Shown here one piece after another: positions 8,291 through 15,920 of a stretch of 64,000 bases of DNA. Where the stretch lies: NCBI RefSeq assembly GCF_004345605.1, contig NZ_SLVY01000010.1:124001-188000 (forward strand). Reading direction: 5' to 3'. This stretch comes from Rhodococcus sp. SMB37 (lineage in GTDB: Bacteria > Actinomycetota > Actinomycetes > Mycobacteriales > Mycobacteriaceae). Below the pieces are notes generated by a model. That model searched no databases. It was not told the DNA's origin and was given only the letters and a program-made list of their open reading frames with translations. Every line of letters starts with the position of its first letter. The stretch's first letter is position 1. The translations under genes and the position numbers were made by a program.

Positions 8291-9031
8291 ATGGAATTGA
8301 ACATCCCCGAATTCGAGGGACCCCTCGCACAGCGAGGCATCGGCATCATCGCACCGTTCGACCTCGCGCTCGAACGCGAGTTGTGGCGCTGGGCTCCACT
8401 CGAAGTGAGCCTGCACCTCGCGCGCACACCCTTCGAGCCCGTCGCGGTGAGCAGGGCGATGGCCGAACTCGTCTCCGATCGTCGTCACCTCATGGCCGCA
8501 ACCCGCGACATCCTGCAGGTCGAGCCCGAGGTGGTCGCCTATCTCTGCAGTTCCGGGTCCTTCGTCAAGGGCGTGGCGTACGAGAAGACCCTGTGTGACG
8601 CGATCTGTGAGGCCGGGGCACCCGAGGCGGTGACGACTTCGGGGGCGCTGCTCGAAGCACTCCGGGAGCTGGGCCTGACCAGGATCTCGGTGCTCACCCC
8701 GTACGACGAGGAGCTGACTCTGCTTCTGCGCGATTTTCTCGCCGAAGCGGGAACCGAGGTTCTGCGTTCCGAACATCTGGGGCTCGGTGGAGGTATCTGG
8801 AAGGTCAACTACCGCACCATCGCCGAACGCATCATCGGCGCCGATACCCCCGAATCCGAAGCCGTTTTCGTCAGCTGCACCAATCTGCCGACCTACGACC
8901 TGATCGCACCGCTGGAACGTGAACTGGGCAAACCGGTGCTCACGGCCAATCAGCTCACGATCTGGGCGTGTCTCGGCCGGATGAGGCTGCCGATGACGGG
9001 ACCCGGCCAGTGGTTGAGAGGTGTCTTCTGA
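8291..9031 (+). CDS. Asp/Glu racemase-superfamily protein, maleate isomerase-like (two Cys)
   Basis: This 246-residue protein belongs to the Asp/Glu/hydantoin racemase superfamily, closest in style to maleate cis-trans isomerase and arylmalonate decarboxylase. Both catalytic cysteines are present: Cys86 in AYLCSSGSFVKG and Cys196 in VFVSCTNLPTYD. The family uses this pair to add to the double bond or shuttle a proton. ATG 8291 has AGAGGG upstream. It is the first gene of a rightward operon with a paralogue at 9048 and a GntR regulator. The actual substrate, for example maleate or a substituted malonate, cannot be fixed from sequence. Confidence 0.75.
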   Translation: MELNIPEFEGPLAQRGIGIIAPFDLALERELWRWAPLEVSLHLARTPFEPVAVSRAMAELVSDRRHLMAATRDILQVEPEVVAYLCSSGSFVKGVAYEKTLCDAICEAGAPEAVTTSGALLEALRELGLTRISVLTPYDEELTLLLRDFLAEAGTEVLRSEHLGLGGGIWKVNYRTIAERIIGADTPESEAVFVSCTNLPTYDLIAPLERELGKPVLTANQLTIWACLGRMRLPMTGPGQWLRGVF

Positions 9032-9050
9032 TGAGAGGTGTCTTCTGATG
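9015..9050. repeat. 17-base tandem duplication across a stop/start junction
   Basis: The unit TGAGAGGTGTCTTCTGA occurs at 9015-9031 and again at 9032-9048, with two further matching bases. The first copy contains the stop of the upstream gene (TGA 9029-9031); the second recreates the same TGATG context, and its ATG at 9048 is the next start codon. Without the duplication the two genes would overlap as TGATG. Confidence 0.95.
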
Positions 9051-9785
9051 GTCGGCCGCCCGACAGTCGGCATCATCTATCCCGACCACGCCGCTGAGGA
9101 CGACTACCCGTTCGCCGCGGATCTTCTCGGCGTCCGGATTCCCGTCGCCCACATCTACGGAACCGATCTGCATGCGGTGCCCGAACTACTCGACCTGGGC
9201 AGCCCCGAGAAACTCGCCGCCGGGGCAGCGAAGCTCGGGCCGGAGTCGCCGGATGTCGTCGTGTGGGCGTGCACGTCCGGGAGTTTCGTGTACGGGCCGG
9301 ACGGCGCGCGCAGCCAGGTCGAGCAGCTTTCGGCGTCGGCAGGTGGCATCCCCGCGTCGAGCACGAGCTTCGCATTCGTCGAAGCGTTGCGTGCGCTCGG
9401 CGCAACCCGCGTCGCGGTCGCCGCAAGCTACCCGCGCGACGTGAGCGAGCTCTTCGTCGACTTCCTGCGCACCGCCGGGATCGACGTCGTCTCGTTCACC
9501 GGTGCCGGCATCGAGACTGCAGCCCAGGTCGGCACCCTCACCTCCCGTGAGGTGCTCGACCTCGCCTCAGCCAACGATCACCCCGATGCGCAGGTGCTCC
9601 TCGTGCCCGACACCGCCATGCATACGCTGCGCTTCCTACGGGACATCGAAACGCACGTCGGCAAGCCGGTTCTCACCGCCAATCAGGTGACGGTGTGGGA
9701 AGGCCTCCGGCTCGCGGGATATAACCTAGGACGCCCGGAACTGGGCACACTGTTCGAGGAAGGTGTCGATCATGGCGCTCGGTGA
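9048..9785 (+). CDS. Maleate isomerase-like paralogue lacking second Cys
   Basis: This 245-residue paralogue of the preceding protein keeps the first active-site cysteine (Cys75 in VVWACTSGSFVYG). The second motif, VFVSCTNLPT in its neighbour, reads VLLVPDTAMHT here, so the second cysteine is replaced by Asp. The shared tail GKPVLTANQVTVWEGL confirms the alignment. Loss of one cysteine would stop a two-base racemase or isomerase mechanism and might give a decarboxylase or a partner subunit. ATG 9048 lies in the second copy of a 17-base duplication that supplies GAGAGG upstream. It overlaps the GntR start by 14 bases. Confidence 0.75.
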   Translation: MVGRPTVGIIYPDHAAEDDYPFAADLLGVRIPVAHIYGTDLHAVPELLDLGSPEKLAAGAAKLGPESPDVVVWACTSGSFVYGPDGARSQVEQLSASAGGIPASSTSFAFVEALRALGATRVAVAASYPRDVSELFVDFLRTAGIDVVSFTGAGIETAAQVGTLTSREVLDLASANDHPDAQVLLVPDTAMHTLRFLRDIETHVGKPVLTANQVTVWEGLRLAGYNLGRPELGTLFEEGVDHGAR

Positions 9786-10440
9786 TCTCGGGGATTTCCA
9801 ACCCGTGGCTCAACCATCGACGGCGGAACTGATCGCCGATCAACTGCGGTCGGCCATCGTCCGCGGCGCCATCGAACCGGGCGCACAGCTCGGCGAAGCC
9901 GAACTCGCGACACGTTTCGCCGTGTCGCGGGGGCCCTTACGTGAGGCCATGCAGCGTCTCGTGTCCGAGGGGTTGCTCTACAGCATCCGCAACCGCGGGA
10001 TCTTCGTCACCGAACTGACCTTCGACGACGTCGTCGACATCTACAACAATCGCCGTGTCATCGAAGGCGGTGCACTCGACCTCGTGCTCGACGGACGCCG
10101 TGAGCAGACGTGGCAGGATCTCGGGACGGCGATCGATGCGATGCGCGCGGCAGCGGACCGGGGCGACGCCAGCGGCGTCTCCGACGGCGACCAGATGTTC
10201 CACGAGATCCTCGTCGCCGGTGCATCGAGCCCGCGGCTGATCCGGTCGGCGCGCACACTACTCGTCGAGACCCGCATGTGCCTCGGAGCGCTGCACACGA
10301 CCTATCCGGATCTGCACGTGCAGGTCGACGAGCATGTCGCGCTGCGCGAGGCGATCCGCACCGCCGAACCCGACGTGGTACGCAAACTGCTCGTCGAACA
10401 CCTGCACGACACCGTCGATCGGCTCCGCGTCGGCGAATGA
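9772..10440 (+). CDS. GntR-family (FCD domain) transcriptional regulator
   Basis: This 222-residue protein has an N-terminal winged helix (residues about 17-82: STAELIADQLRSAIVRGAIE, VSRGPLREAMQRLVSEGLL). The all-helical FCD ligand-binding domain follows, with RRVIEGGALDLVL, MFHEILVAGASSP and EHVALREAIRTAEPD. FCD domains usually bind a metal and a small organic acid. Its start overlaps the preceding gene by 14 bases, so it is translated with the isomerase-like pair. A palindrome of the right type sits in the divergent control region at 8239-8250. It is probably the local repressor, induced by a pathway acid. Confidence 0.85.
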   Translation: MALGDLGDFQPVAQPSTAELIADQLRSAIVRGAIEPGAQLGEAELATRFAVSRGPLREAMQRLVSEGLLYSIRNRGIFVTELTFDDVVDIYNNRRVIEGGALDLVLDGRREQTWQDLGTAIDAMRAAADRGDASGVSDGDQMFHEILVAGASSPRLIRSARTLLVETRMCLGALHTTYPDLHVQVDEHVALREAIRTAEPDVVRKLLVEHLHDTVDRLRVGE

Positions 10441-10445
10441 GAAAG

Positions 10446-10482
10446 TGTGGATTCGAGCCCGGAAACCGGGCTCGAATCCACA
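10446..10482. terminator. Bidirectional hairpin terminator
   Basis: A perfect 17-base stem (TGTGGATTCGAGCCCGG and its complement) closes on an AAA loop between the convergent gntR and acetoacetate-decarboxylase-family genes. There is no long T tract, as is common in high-GC actinobacteria. Confidence 0.8.
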
Positions 10483-10488
10483 TTCTTG

Positions 10489-11226
10489 TCAGTCGCCGAG
10501 AGAGACTGCCTCGCCGAATGCCATCTTCAGATCAGGAATCGACGACGTGACCAGCGCGTGTCGGGGTAGACCCAGGCCGCGTAGCTCCTCGGCGATCGGA
10601 TGGGTGCCCAGCCGCAATGTCGCACCCCCGATCCGGGTGCGCACGCCGCTGGGATTCATGTTCCACGTGGTCCGACGCGTGACGCCGTCGAGGTGCGAGT
10701 ATGCGGCCAGCGCCGCGGCGATGCCTTTGCCGGGCATGGGCAGGCCGGGGGCCACCGACATCTCTGCGATCAGCGCGTCGTCGCAGCTCACAGTTCCGCG
10801 CTTGGTGGCGCTGCGGTGGTCGGTGTCGAAATCGGCCAGGATCTTGGGGAAACCCCAGATGCCCCGACCCGCTGCACGCGTGAACTCTCCGTCGACCGGC
10901 AACTGGTGGATCAGCGCGCCCGCGCCTCCGGTCGCGAGGGCGCGCAGATCCCGCGCCACGCCGCCACCGCGCCGGGCGTGGTCGCGGACGAGGAAGCAGA
11001 CTCCGAACTCGTTGTAGGGGCCGAGGTCGCCGTCGACGTAGTCGACGAACACGAGCGTGCACAGTCCGCGGCCGGGGCGGTACTTCAGGAGCTCGAGTCC
11101 GGTGTGGTCGATCAGGGCCTGAGCAGGGGAGACGGGGACGGAGAAGACGGCCATGAACGCCGTCGCCGTGCGCACCTGCACGGGCATCTCGACGGGAGTG
11201 CCCAGCACCATGTGAACGTCACTCAT
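10489..11226 (-). CDS. Acetoacetate decarboxylase-family protein
   Basis: This 245-residue cytosolic protein belongs to the acetoacetate decarboxylase fold family. Landmarks are FVDYVDGDLGPYNEFGV, the segment FTRAAGRGIWGFPKILADF with the family's WGFPK, and GLPRHALVTSSIPDLKMAFG near the end. Members use a Schiff-base lysine for decarboxylation or related chemistry on oxo acids, and many relatives are of unknown function. A box matching the KstR consensus lies 9-24 bases upstream of the start, so the gene may belong to the cholesterol regulon. That link is inference and no such role is established here. Confidence 0.75.
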   Translation of the reverse strand: MSDVHMVLGTPVEMPVQVRTATAFMAVFSVPVSPAQALIDHTGLELLKYRPGRGLCTLVFVDYVDGDLGPYNEFGVCFLVRDHARRGGGVARDLRALATGGAGALIHQLPVDGEFTRAAGRGIWGFPKILADFDTDHRSATKRGTVSCDDALIAEMSVAPGLPMPGKGIAAALAAYSHLDGVTRRTTWNMNPSGVRTRIGGATLRLGTHPIAEELRGLGLPRHALVTSSIPDLKMAFGEAVSLGD

Positions 11227-11234
11227 ACCAGCAA

Positions 11235-11250
11235 TGAGAACACGTTCTAG
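11235..11250. promoter_or_regulatory. Candidate KstR operator (AGAAC-AC-GTTCT)
   Basis: The core AGAACACGTTCT (11237-11248) is an inverted repeat of five-base arms around two bases. It fits the known KstR recognition pattern of AAC and GTT separated by two bases with A/T-rich flanks. It sits immediately upstream of the acetoacetate-decarboxylase-family gene. The kstR gene itself is not in the window. Confidence 0.55.
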
Positions 11251-11276
11251 AAATTAAGGGAACAGGGCGGTAGTGC

Positions 11277-12152
11277 TCACTTCGGTGCGCCGATGTTCAT
11301 CTCGTCCGGATGCGCGCCCACACGATTGCCGTTGTCGAGGGTGTCGATCTCACTGAGATCGAGGTCGGACAGTTCGAAATCGAACACGTCGATGTTCTGG
11401 GCGATGCGCACGTCGTGCACCGACTTCGGGATCACGATCAGACCGTTCTGCAGATGCCACCGAATCAGCACCTGCGCCGCGCTCTTGCTGTGACGATCGG
11501 CGATCCGGTCGATGACGGGGTCGGTGAGCAGGGTGTTGGGCTTCGAATTCGTCCCCCAACCGGCGTTGCTGGTGCCGCCGAGCGGACTCCACGACTCGAC
11601 CGCGATGCCGTGCTCAGCGGCAGTCGAGCGGATCGCATGCTGAGGAAGGTTCGGGTGCAGCTCCACCTGGTCGACGGCCGGCGGAAGCCCACCGCGGTCG
11701 ACGAGCAACTGCAGGTGGTGCGGCTCGAAGTTGCACACACCCACGGCCTTCGCCCGGCCGGATTCGGCGATCTTCTCCAGGGCATCCCACGTGCGCAGCA
11801 GACGATCGTTGTCCTGGAGCGGCCAGTGGATCAGGTACAGGTCGACGTAATCGGTGCCCAATTTCGCGAGGCTCGTGTCGAAGGCCCTCAGCGCAGATTC
11901 GTATCCCTGGTCGGAGTTCCAGAGCTTGGTGGTGACGAAGATGTCCTCGCGCGGGACCGAGGTGCCCGCGAGCGCGCGGCCCACGCCCTCCTCGTTTCCG
12001 TACGCGGCGGCGGTGTCGATGTGCCGGTAGCCGGCTTCGTCGATTGCGAATCGGACGGCGTGCTCGGTCTCGTCGTTCGTGGCCTGCCAGACCCCGAGGC
12101 CCAGCTGCGGGATGGTGGTTCCGGAATTCAGCGTGATATCGGGAGTCGTCAT
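11277..12152 (-). CDS. Aldo/keto reductase
   Basis: This 291-residue NADPH-dependent TIM-barrel reductase is of the 2,5-diketo-D-gluconate reductase type (AKR5-like). It has the catalytic tetrad: Asp and Tyr in IDTAAAYGNE, Lys in TKLWNS and His in LIHWPL. The cofactor site reads VIPKSVHDVRIAQN near the C-terminus. The length is normal. It lies just downstream (10 bases) of a small kinase gene on the same strand. The physiological carbonyl substrate is unknown. Confidence 0.9.
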   Translation of the reverse strand: MTTPDITLNSGTTIPQLGLGVWQATNDETEHAVRFAIDEAGYRHIDTAAAYGNEEGVGRALAGTSVPREDIFVTTKLWNSDQGYESALRAFDTSLAKLGTDYVDLYLIHWPLQDNDRLLRTWDALEKIAESGRAKAVGVCNFEPHHLQLLVDRGGLPPAVDQVELHPNLPQHAIRSTAAEHGIAVESWSPLGGTSNAGWGTNSKPNTLLTDPVIDRIADRHSKSAAQVLIRWHLQNGLIVIPKSVHDVRIAQNIDVFDFELSDLDLSEIDTLDNGNRVGAHPDEMNIGAPK

Positions 12153-12162
12153 GTGTACGAGG

Positions 12163-12723
12163 TTAACGAGACTCGAGCCGGCCGAGCCACCGTTCGACGT
12201 CGGATCGGCTCGTCAGCTGCACGATCGGCAGTTCGGGACACCGCTCGAGAGCTTCGCGAATACGCTCCCGGAAAAGTCCGTACGTCGACCACGACCAGCG
12301 GATGATGTGCGTGCGGTCGGTGAAGATAGTGTGCAGCGGCGGCTCGACGTTGTCGTTCCACAACACCTCGTGGCGGATCCGGCGTCGCAGTGTCCGGTGG
12401 ATCACCTGTCGCATCACGACGGAGCGGGGGAGATCGAGCCACACCATCAGATCGGCGCGGTCGGTCAGCAGCGGACGCGCCACCGTGTACTGCCACTCGG
12501 TCACCCAATGCGCCTTCGCGGTGAAGTCCTCGACGTCGGCAACGAACGACGGCAGCGGCGTCCAGTTCGGTCCGTGATACAGCCCATCGATCTCGATGTG
12601 CTCGATACCGAGAGCGTCGCCGAGCCGGGCGGAGAGCGTGGTCTTCCCGGAGCCCGACGTCCCCGCCACAACGATGCGGCAGGGACGGTCGGGTGGCGGC
12701 GTCGCCGAGTCGAGGAGAGGCAC
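12163..12723 (-). CDS. P-loop kinase, topology-modulation/adenylate-kinase-like
   Basis: This 186-residue NTP-binding protein has a Walker A motif (AGTSGSGKTTLS) near residue 20, IEIDGLYHGPNW, a Walker B-like DLMVWLDLPRS, and an Arg-rich lid around RTLRRRIRHEVLW. This pattern is typical of small cytosolic proteins annotated as FlaR or DNA-topology-modulation kinases, whose substrate is mostly unknown. It begins 19 bases below the stop of fadE33 (12743) on the same strand, so read-through from the steroid operon is possible, although the product has no obvious steroid role. Confidence 0.75.
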   Translation of the reverse strand: MPLLDSATPPPDRPCRIVVAGTSGSGKTTLSARLGDALGIEHIEIDGLYHGPNWTPLPSFVADVEDFTAKAHWVTEWQYTVARPLLTDRADLMVWLDLPRSVVMRQVIHRTLRRRIRHEVLWNDNVEPPLHTIFTDRTHIIRWSWSTYGLFRERIREALERCPELPIVQLTSRSDVERWLGRLESR

Positions 12724-12742
12724 CGCCGGAGGTTAGCGCAGC

Positions 12743-13792
12743 TCAGGCAGAGACTGCGAGCAGATATTCGCGCGGCTGCCCGAACAACTGCGCGGTGCCG
12801 TGCGCACGCTTGAAGAACAACTGCGTGTCGTGCTCCCACGTGATCGCAATGCCACCGTGCAACTGCACCGCCTCGGCCGCAACCTGCTGGAATGCTTCCG
12901 AACAGTAGATCTTCGCCGCGTACGCATCCTGCGGATCCTGCGACAGCGCCGCCGCGTACGACATCGACCGCGCGGTCTCCACGAGCGCATACATGTCGGC
13001 CATGCGGTGCTTGAGCGCCTGGAAGGAGCCGATGACACGCCCGAACTGCTTGCGGTTCTTTGTGTATTCGACCGTCAGGTCCAGTGTGGCCTGCGCAGCG
13101 CCCACCTGCTCGGCCGAGACCGCGATCACCGCGGCCGTCCGGAGTCGCTCCACCAGGTCGTCGGTCGACGACAACCGGCGCGCGGACACAGCGGAGAACG
13201 ACACTTCCGCCAGCGTGCGGGTGGGGTCCATCGTCGGAACCCTGCGACGGACTACCCCGTCGGCTGCCGGATCCACCTCGAACAGCGCTGTCGCGTCACC
13301 GTCGGCAGCGATCACGAGCAGCGTGGTGGCGACGTCGCCGCCGAGGACGTAGTGGGCTGCGCCGGTGAGCACGTCGCCGTCGGCGACCACACCGGGCCGA
13401 TTCCAGCCTGCTTCCGACGCCCAGCACACCGCGACGATCTCGCCGGCCGCGATACTCGGCAACAGTCGGGATGCGGCGTCGGTGTCGCCGGACAGCAACA
13501 CCGTCTGCGCGGCGAGCACGGCCGACCCGAGGAACGGAGACGGAGTCAGCGTGCGGCCGAGTTCTTCGAGCACGACGTGGGTTTCGGCCCACGACGCACC
13601 CACACCGTCGAACTCCTCGGGAATCGCGAGCGCCGCGACCCCCACCTGCTCGACGAGCCGCGACCACAGATCCGGGTCGTAGCCATCGGGGGAGGCGATC
13701 GCCTTGCGGACCGCAGCGGAGTCGGAGTGCTTCGCCAGTAGGCTGCGCACCGACTCCCGCAATGCCGCGCGGTCCTCGGTTTCGAACGTCAC
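12743..13792 (-). CDS. fadE33: Acyl-CoA dehydrogenase FadE33-type
   Basis: This 349-residue acyl-CoA dehydrogenase is of the short steroid-specific class. It has EEFDGVGASWAETHVVLEELG, the FAD-binding segment TVEYTKNRKQFGRVIGSFQALKH (part of a longer conserved helix), and a C-terminal region with QLHGGIAITWEHD. The GTG start at 13792 overlaps the fadE32 stop (GTGA, 13792-13789), so translation is coupled. In M. tuberculosis, FadE31-33 pair as alpha2beta2 complexes within the KstR2 regulon for degradation of steroid rings C/D. Gene order fadD3 to fadE33 here supports the name. It is the last clear steroid gene of this leftward operon. Confidence 0.85.
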   Translation of the reverse strand: MTFETEDRAALRESVRSLLAKHSDSAAVRKAIASPDGYDPDLWSRLVEQVGVAALAIPEEFDGVGASWAETHVVLEELGRTLTPSPFLGSAVLAAQTVLLSGDTDAASRLLPSIAAGEIVAVCWASEAGWNRPGVVADGDVLTGAAHYVLGGDVATTLLVIAADGDATALFEVDPAADGVVRRRVPTMDPTRTLAEVSFSAVSARRLSSTDDLVERLRTAAVIAVSAEQVGAAQATLDLTVEYTKNRKQFGRVIGSFQALKHRMADMYALVETARSMSYAAALSQDPQDAYAAKIYCSEAFQQVAAEAVQLHGGIAITWEHDTQLFFKRAHGTAQLFGQPREYLLAVSA

Positions 13793-14763
13793 GACGCCAC
13801 TCCGCTCTCGAGAGCCGCGACCACACGTGAGCGGTGGAAATCGGGTGTGCCCCACGCTGTGACGAGTGCGCGTGTCTTGGTGATCCACAGCGACAGGTCG
13901 TACTCCTGGGTGTATCCGATCGCGCCGTGCACCTGCAGTGCCGTCCGTGCCGCGAGGTAGGCGGCGTCGCCGCACGCAACCTTGGCGGCCGACACGTCGC
14001 GCGACGCGGTCGGCAGACCGTCACGCACCGCGAGCGCAGCGCCGTGCAGCAGCGGACGCGCCATCTCGAGTGCCACAGCGACCTCGGCGAGGTGGTGCTT
14101 GATCGCCTGGAACGAACCGATGACGCGGCCGAACTGCTTACGCTGCTGCACGTATTCGACGGAGGTGTCGAGCAGCGTCCGGCCGAGGCCCTGCAACTGT
14201 GCGGCGGTTGCGAGGGCGCCCAGGTCGAAGGCGGCGTCGAACGAGGTGGACCCCAGGGTCTCGGCGGACGACACCTCGAACAGACGGCGCGCGAGATCCA
14301 CCGACGAGTGTTGCTCGCCCGCGGTGGCCACGGAAACGGTGTCTCCGTCGACGTTCAGGACGAGGTCGACGGAATCGGCGTCGACCGCGAACGGCGTGTG
14401 CGGAGCCGCAGCAACCGTCGCGAGCGACCCGGAAGCCAGAGCCGCGAGACGTTCGGGAGCGACCGCTGCCAGCAGTGCGGGGGCAACCGCGACGGTTTCG
14501 ACGACCGGGCCCGGAACCGCGTGACGCCCGAGCTGCTCGAGCGCGACGACGAGATCGACGGCATCGGCACCGAGACCGTCGTGCTCCTCGGAGACGAGCA
14601 GGCCGTTGACACCGGTCTCGGCGAGGCGCTGCCACACCGTCAGGCCGGGTTCGGTGTCGCCGGTGTTCCATGCGCGGATGACGGCGGGCATGTCGGACTT
14701 GGTGAGGAGCGCGTCGATGCTCGACGCGAAGTCCTCGTGGGACTCATCGAGTGCGAATCTCAT
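13789..14763 (-). CDS. fadE32: Acyl-CoA dehydrogenase FadE32-type
   Basis: This 324-residue acyl-CoA dehydrogenase subunit starts MRFALDESHEDFASSIDALL. It carries the same helix as its neighbour, EYVQQRKQFGRVIGSFQ, and ends with LQVHGAIGYTQEYDLSLW. The central domain is shorter and more divergent than in a classical ACAD, as expected for one half of a heteromeric steroid ACAD. It overlaps its neighbours by four bases at both ends (ATGA with fadE31, GTGA with fadE33). Family knowledge places it with FadE31 in oxidation of ring C/D-derived CoA thioesters. Confidence 0.85.
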   Translation of the reverse strand: MRFALDESHEDFASSIDALLTKSDMPAVIRAWNTGDTEPGLTVWQRLAETGVNGLLVSEEHDGLGADAVDLVVALEQLGRHAVPGPVVETVAVAPALLAAVAPERLAALASGSLATVAAAPHTPFAVDADSVDLVLNVDGDTVSVATAGEQHSSVDLARRLFEVSSAETLGSTSFDAAFDLGALATAAQLQGLGRTLLDTSVEYVQQRKQFGRVIGSFQAIKHHLAEVAVALEMARPLLHGAALAVRDGLPTASRDVSAAKVACGDAAYLAARTALQVHGAIGYTQEYDLSLWITKTRALVTAWGTPDFHRSRVVAALESGVAS

Positions 14764-15920
14764 CGGTCGCCCTTCGGGAGGCCGAGCAACCGCTCGGCGA
14801 TGACGTTCTTCTGGATTTCGTTGGTGCCGGCGTAGATCGGGCCCGACAGCGAGAACAGGTAGCCGTCGGTCCAGTCGTCGACGACCTCGGCGTGCGCGCC
14901 CTGCAGGTCGAGGGCGGTCTCGTGGGTCGCGATGTCCCACTCCGACCAGAAGACCTTGTTGATCGACGATTCGGCGCCGAGCTGTCCGCCATTGGTGAGG
15001 CGGGTGACCGTGCTCCACGTCGACAGTTCGTAGGCGCGAACACCGATCCACGCGTCGGCGACCTTGTTCCGGAGCGCCGTGTCGCCGTGGAGCGGCGACT
15101 GCGAGTACTGCGCCAGCAGACGGTCGGTGGTGGCGAGGAACCGTCCGGGCGCACGCAGCGACAGACCACGCTCGTTCGACGCGGTGCTCATCGCGACACG
15201 CCATCCTGCGTTGACCTCACCGATCACACCGGATTCGGCGGGATTCGACGGGTCGTCGGGGACGAAGACGTTCTCGAGGAAGATCTCCGCGAAGCCGGGT
15301 TCGCCGTCGAGCTGATCGATCGGGCGGACGGTGACACCGTCGGCGCGCAGATCGAACATGAAGTACGTGATGCCCTTGTGGCGCTGCGCCTCCGGGTCGG
15401 AGCGGAACAGACCGAAGCCCATGTCGGCGAACGATGCCCGCGAGCTCCACGTCTTCTGCCCGTTGAGCAGCCAGCCGCCGTCGACCTTGGTGGCGGTCGA
15501 GCGCAGCGACGCGAGGTCGCTGCCCGATTCGGGTTCCGACCAGGCCTGTGCCCAGATGTCGTCGGCGCGGGCCATGCGCGGCATGATGCGTTCGAGCTGC
15601 TCGGGCTTCGCGTGCTCGAACAGGGTGGGGGCGAGCAGGAAGATGCCGTTCTGGCTCACCCGACCGGGTGCGCCCGAGCGGTAGTACTCCTCTTCGAACA
15701 CGACCCACTGTTCGAGCGTCGCGTCGCGGCCCCCGAGCGATTCGGGCCACGAGACGACCGACAAGCGCGCGTCGGCGAGAAGTGCTTCCCACTGCCGGTG
15801 CTCTTCGAAGCCCTCTGCGGTGTCCATCGACTTCAGTGGGGTCTTCGGGACGTTCTCCGCGAGGAACGCCCGCACCTCGTCGCGGAAGGCGATGGTGGCG
15901 GCGTCCAGTTCGAGATCCAC
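14760..15920 (-). CDS. fadE31: Acyl-CoA dehydrogenase FadE31-type
   Basis: This 386-residue full-length acyl-CoA dehydrogenase starts at GTG 15920 (VDLELDAATIAFRDEVR). It has the FAD/substrate loop QAWSEPESGSDLASLRSTA, WLLNGQKTWSSRASFAD, and the typical C-terminus SGPIYAGTNEIQKNVIAERLL. The last element carries the FAD-adenine contacts seen in active ACAD subunits. Its GTG shares one base with the stop of the crotonase gene. FadE31 is the partner that forms heterotetramers with FadE32 and FadE33 in M. tuberculosis, and the three genes are adjacent here too. Confidence 0.87.
   Translation of the reverse strand: MDLELDAATIAFRDEVRAFLAENVPKTPLKSMDTAEGFEEHRQWEALLADARLSVVSWPESLGGRDATLEQWVVFEEEYYRSGAPGRVSQNGIFLLAPTLFEHAKPEQLERIMPRMARADDIWAQAWSEPESGSDLASLRSTATKVDGGWLLNGQKTWSSRASFADMGFGLFRSDPEAQRHKGITYFMFDLRADGVTVRPIDQLDGEPGFAEIFLENVFVPDDPSNPAESGVIGEVNAGWRVAMSTASNERGLSLRAPGRFLATTDRLLAQYSQSPLHGDTALRNKVADAWIGVRAYELSTWSTVTRLTNGGQLGAESSINKVFWSEWDIATHETALDLQGAHAEVVDDWTDGYLFSLSGPIYAGTNEIQKNVIAERLLGLPKGDR

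Noticed and set aside
10489-12723. Assignment of the aldo/keto reductase and small kinase to the steroid operon
   Set aside because: They follow fadE33 on the same strand at short distance, but have no family link to steroid catabolism and may simply be read-through.
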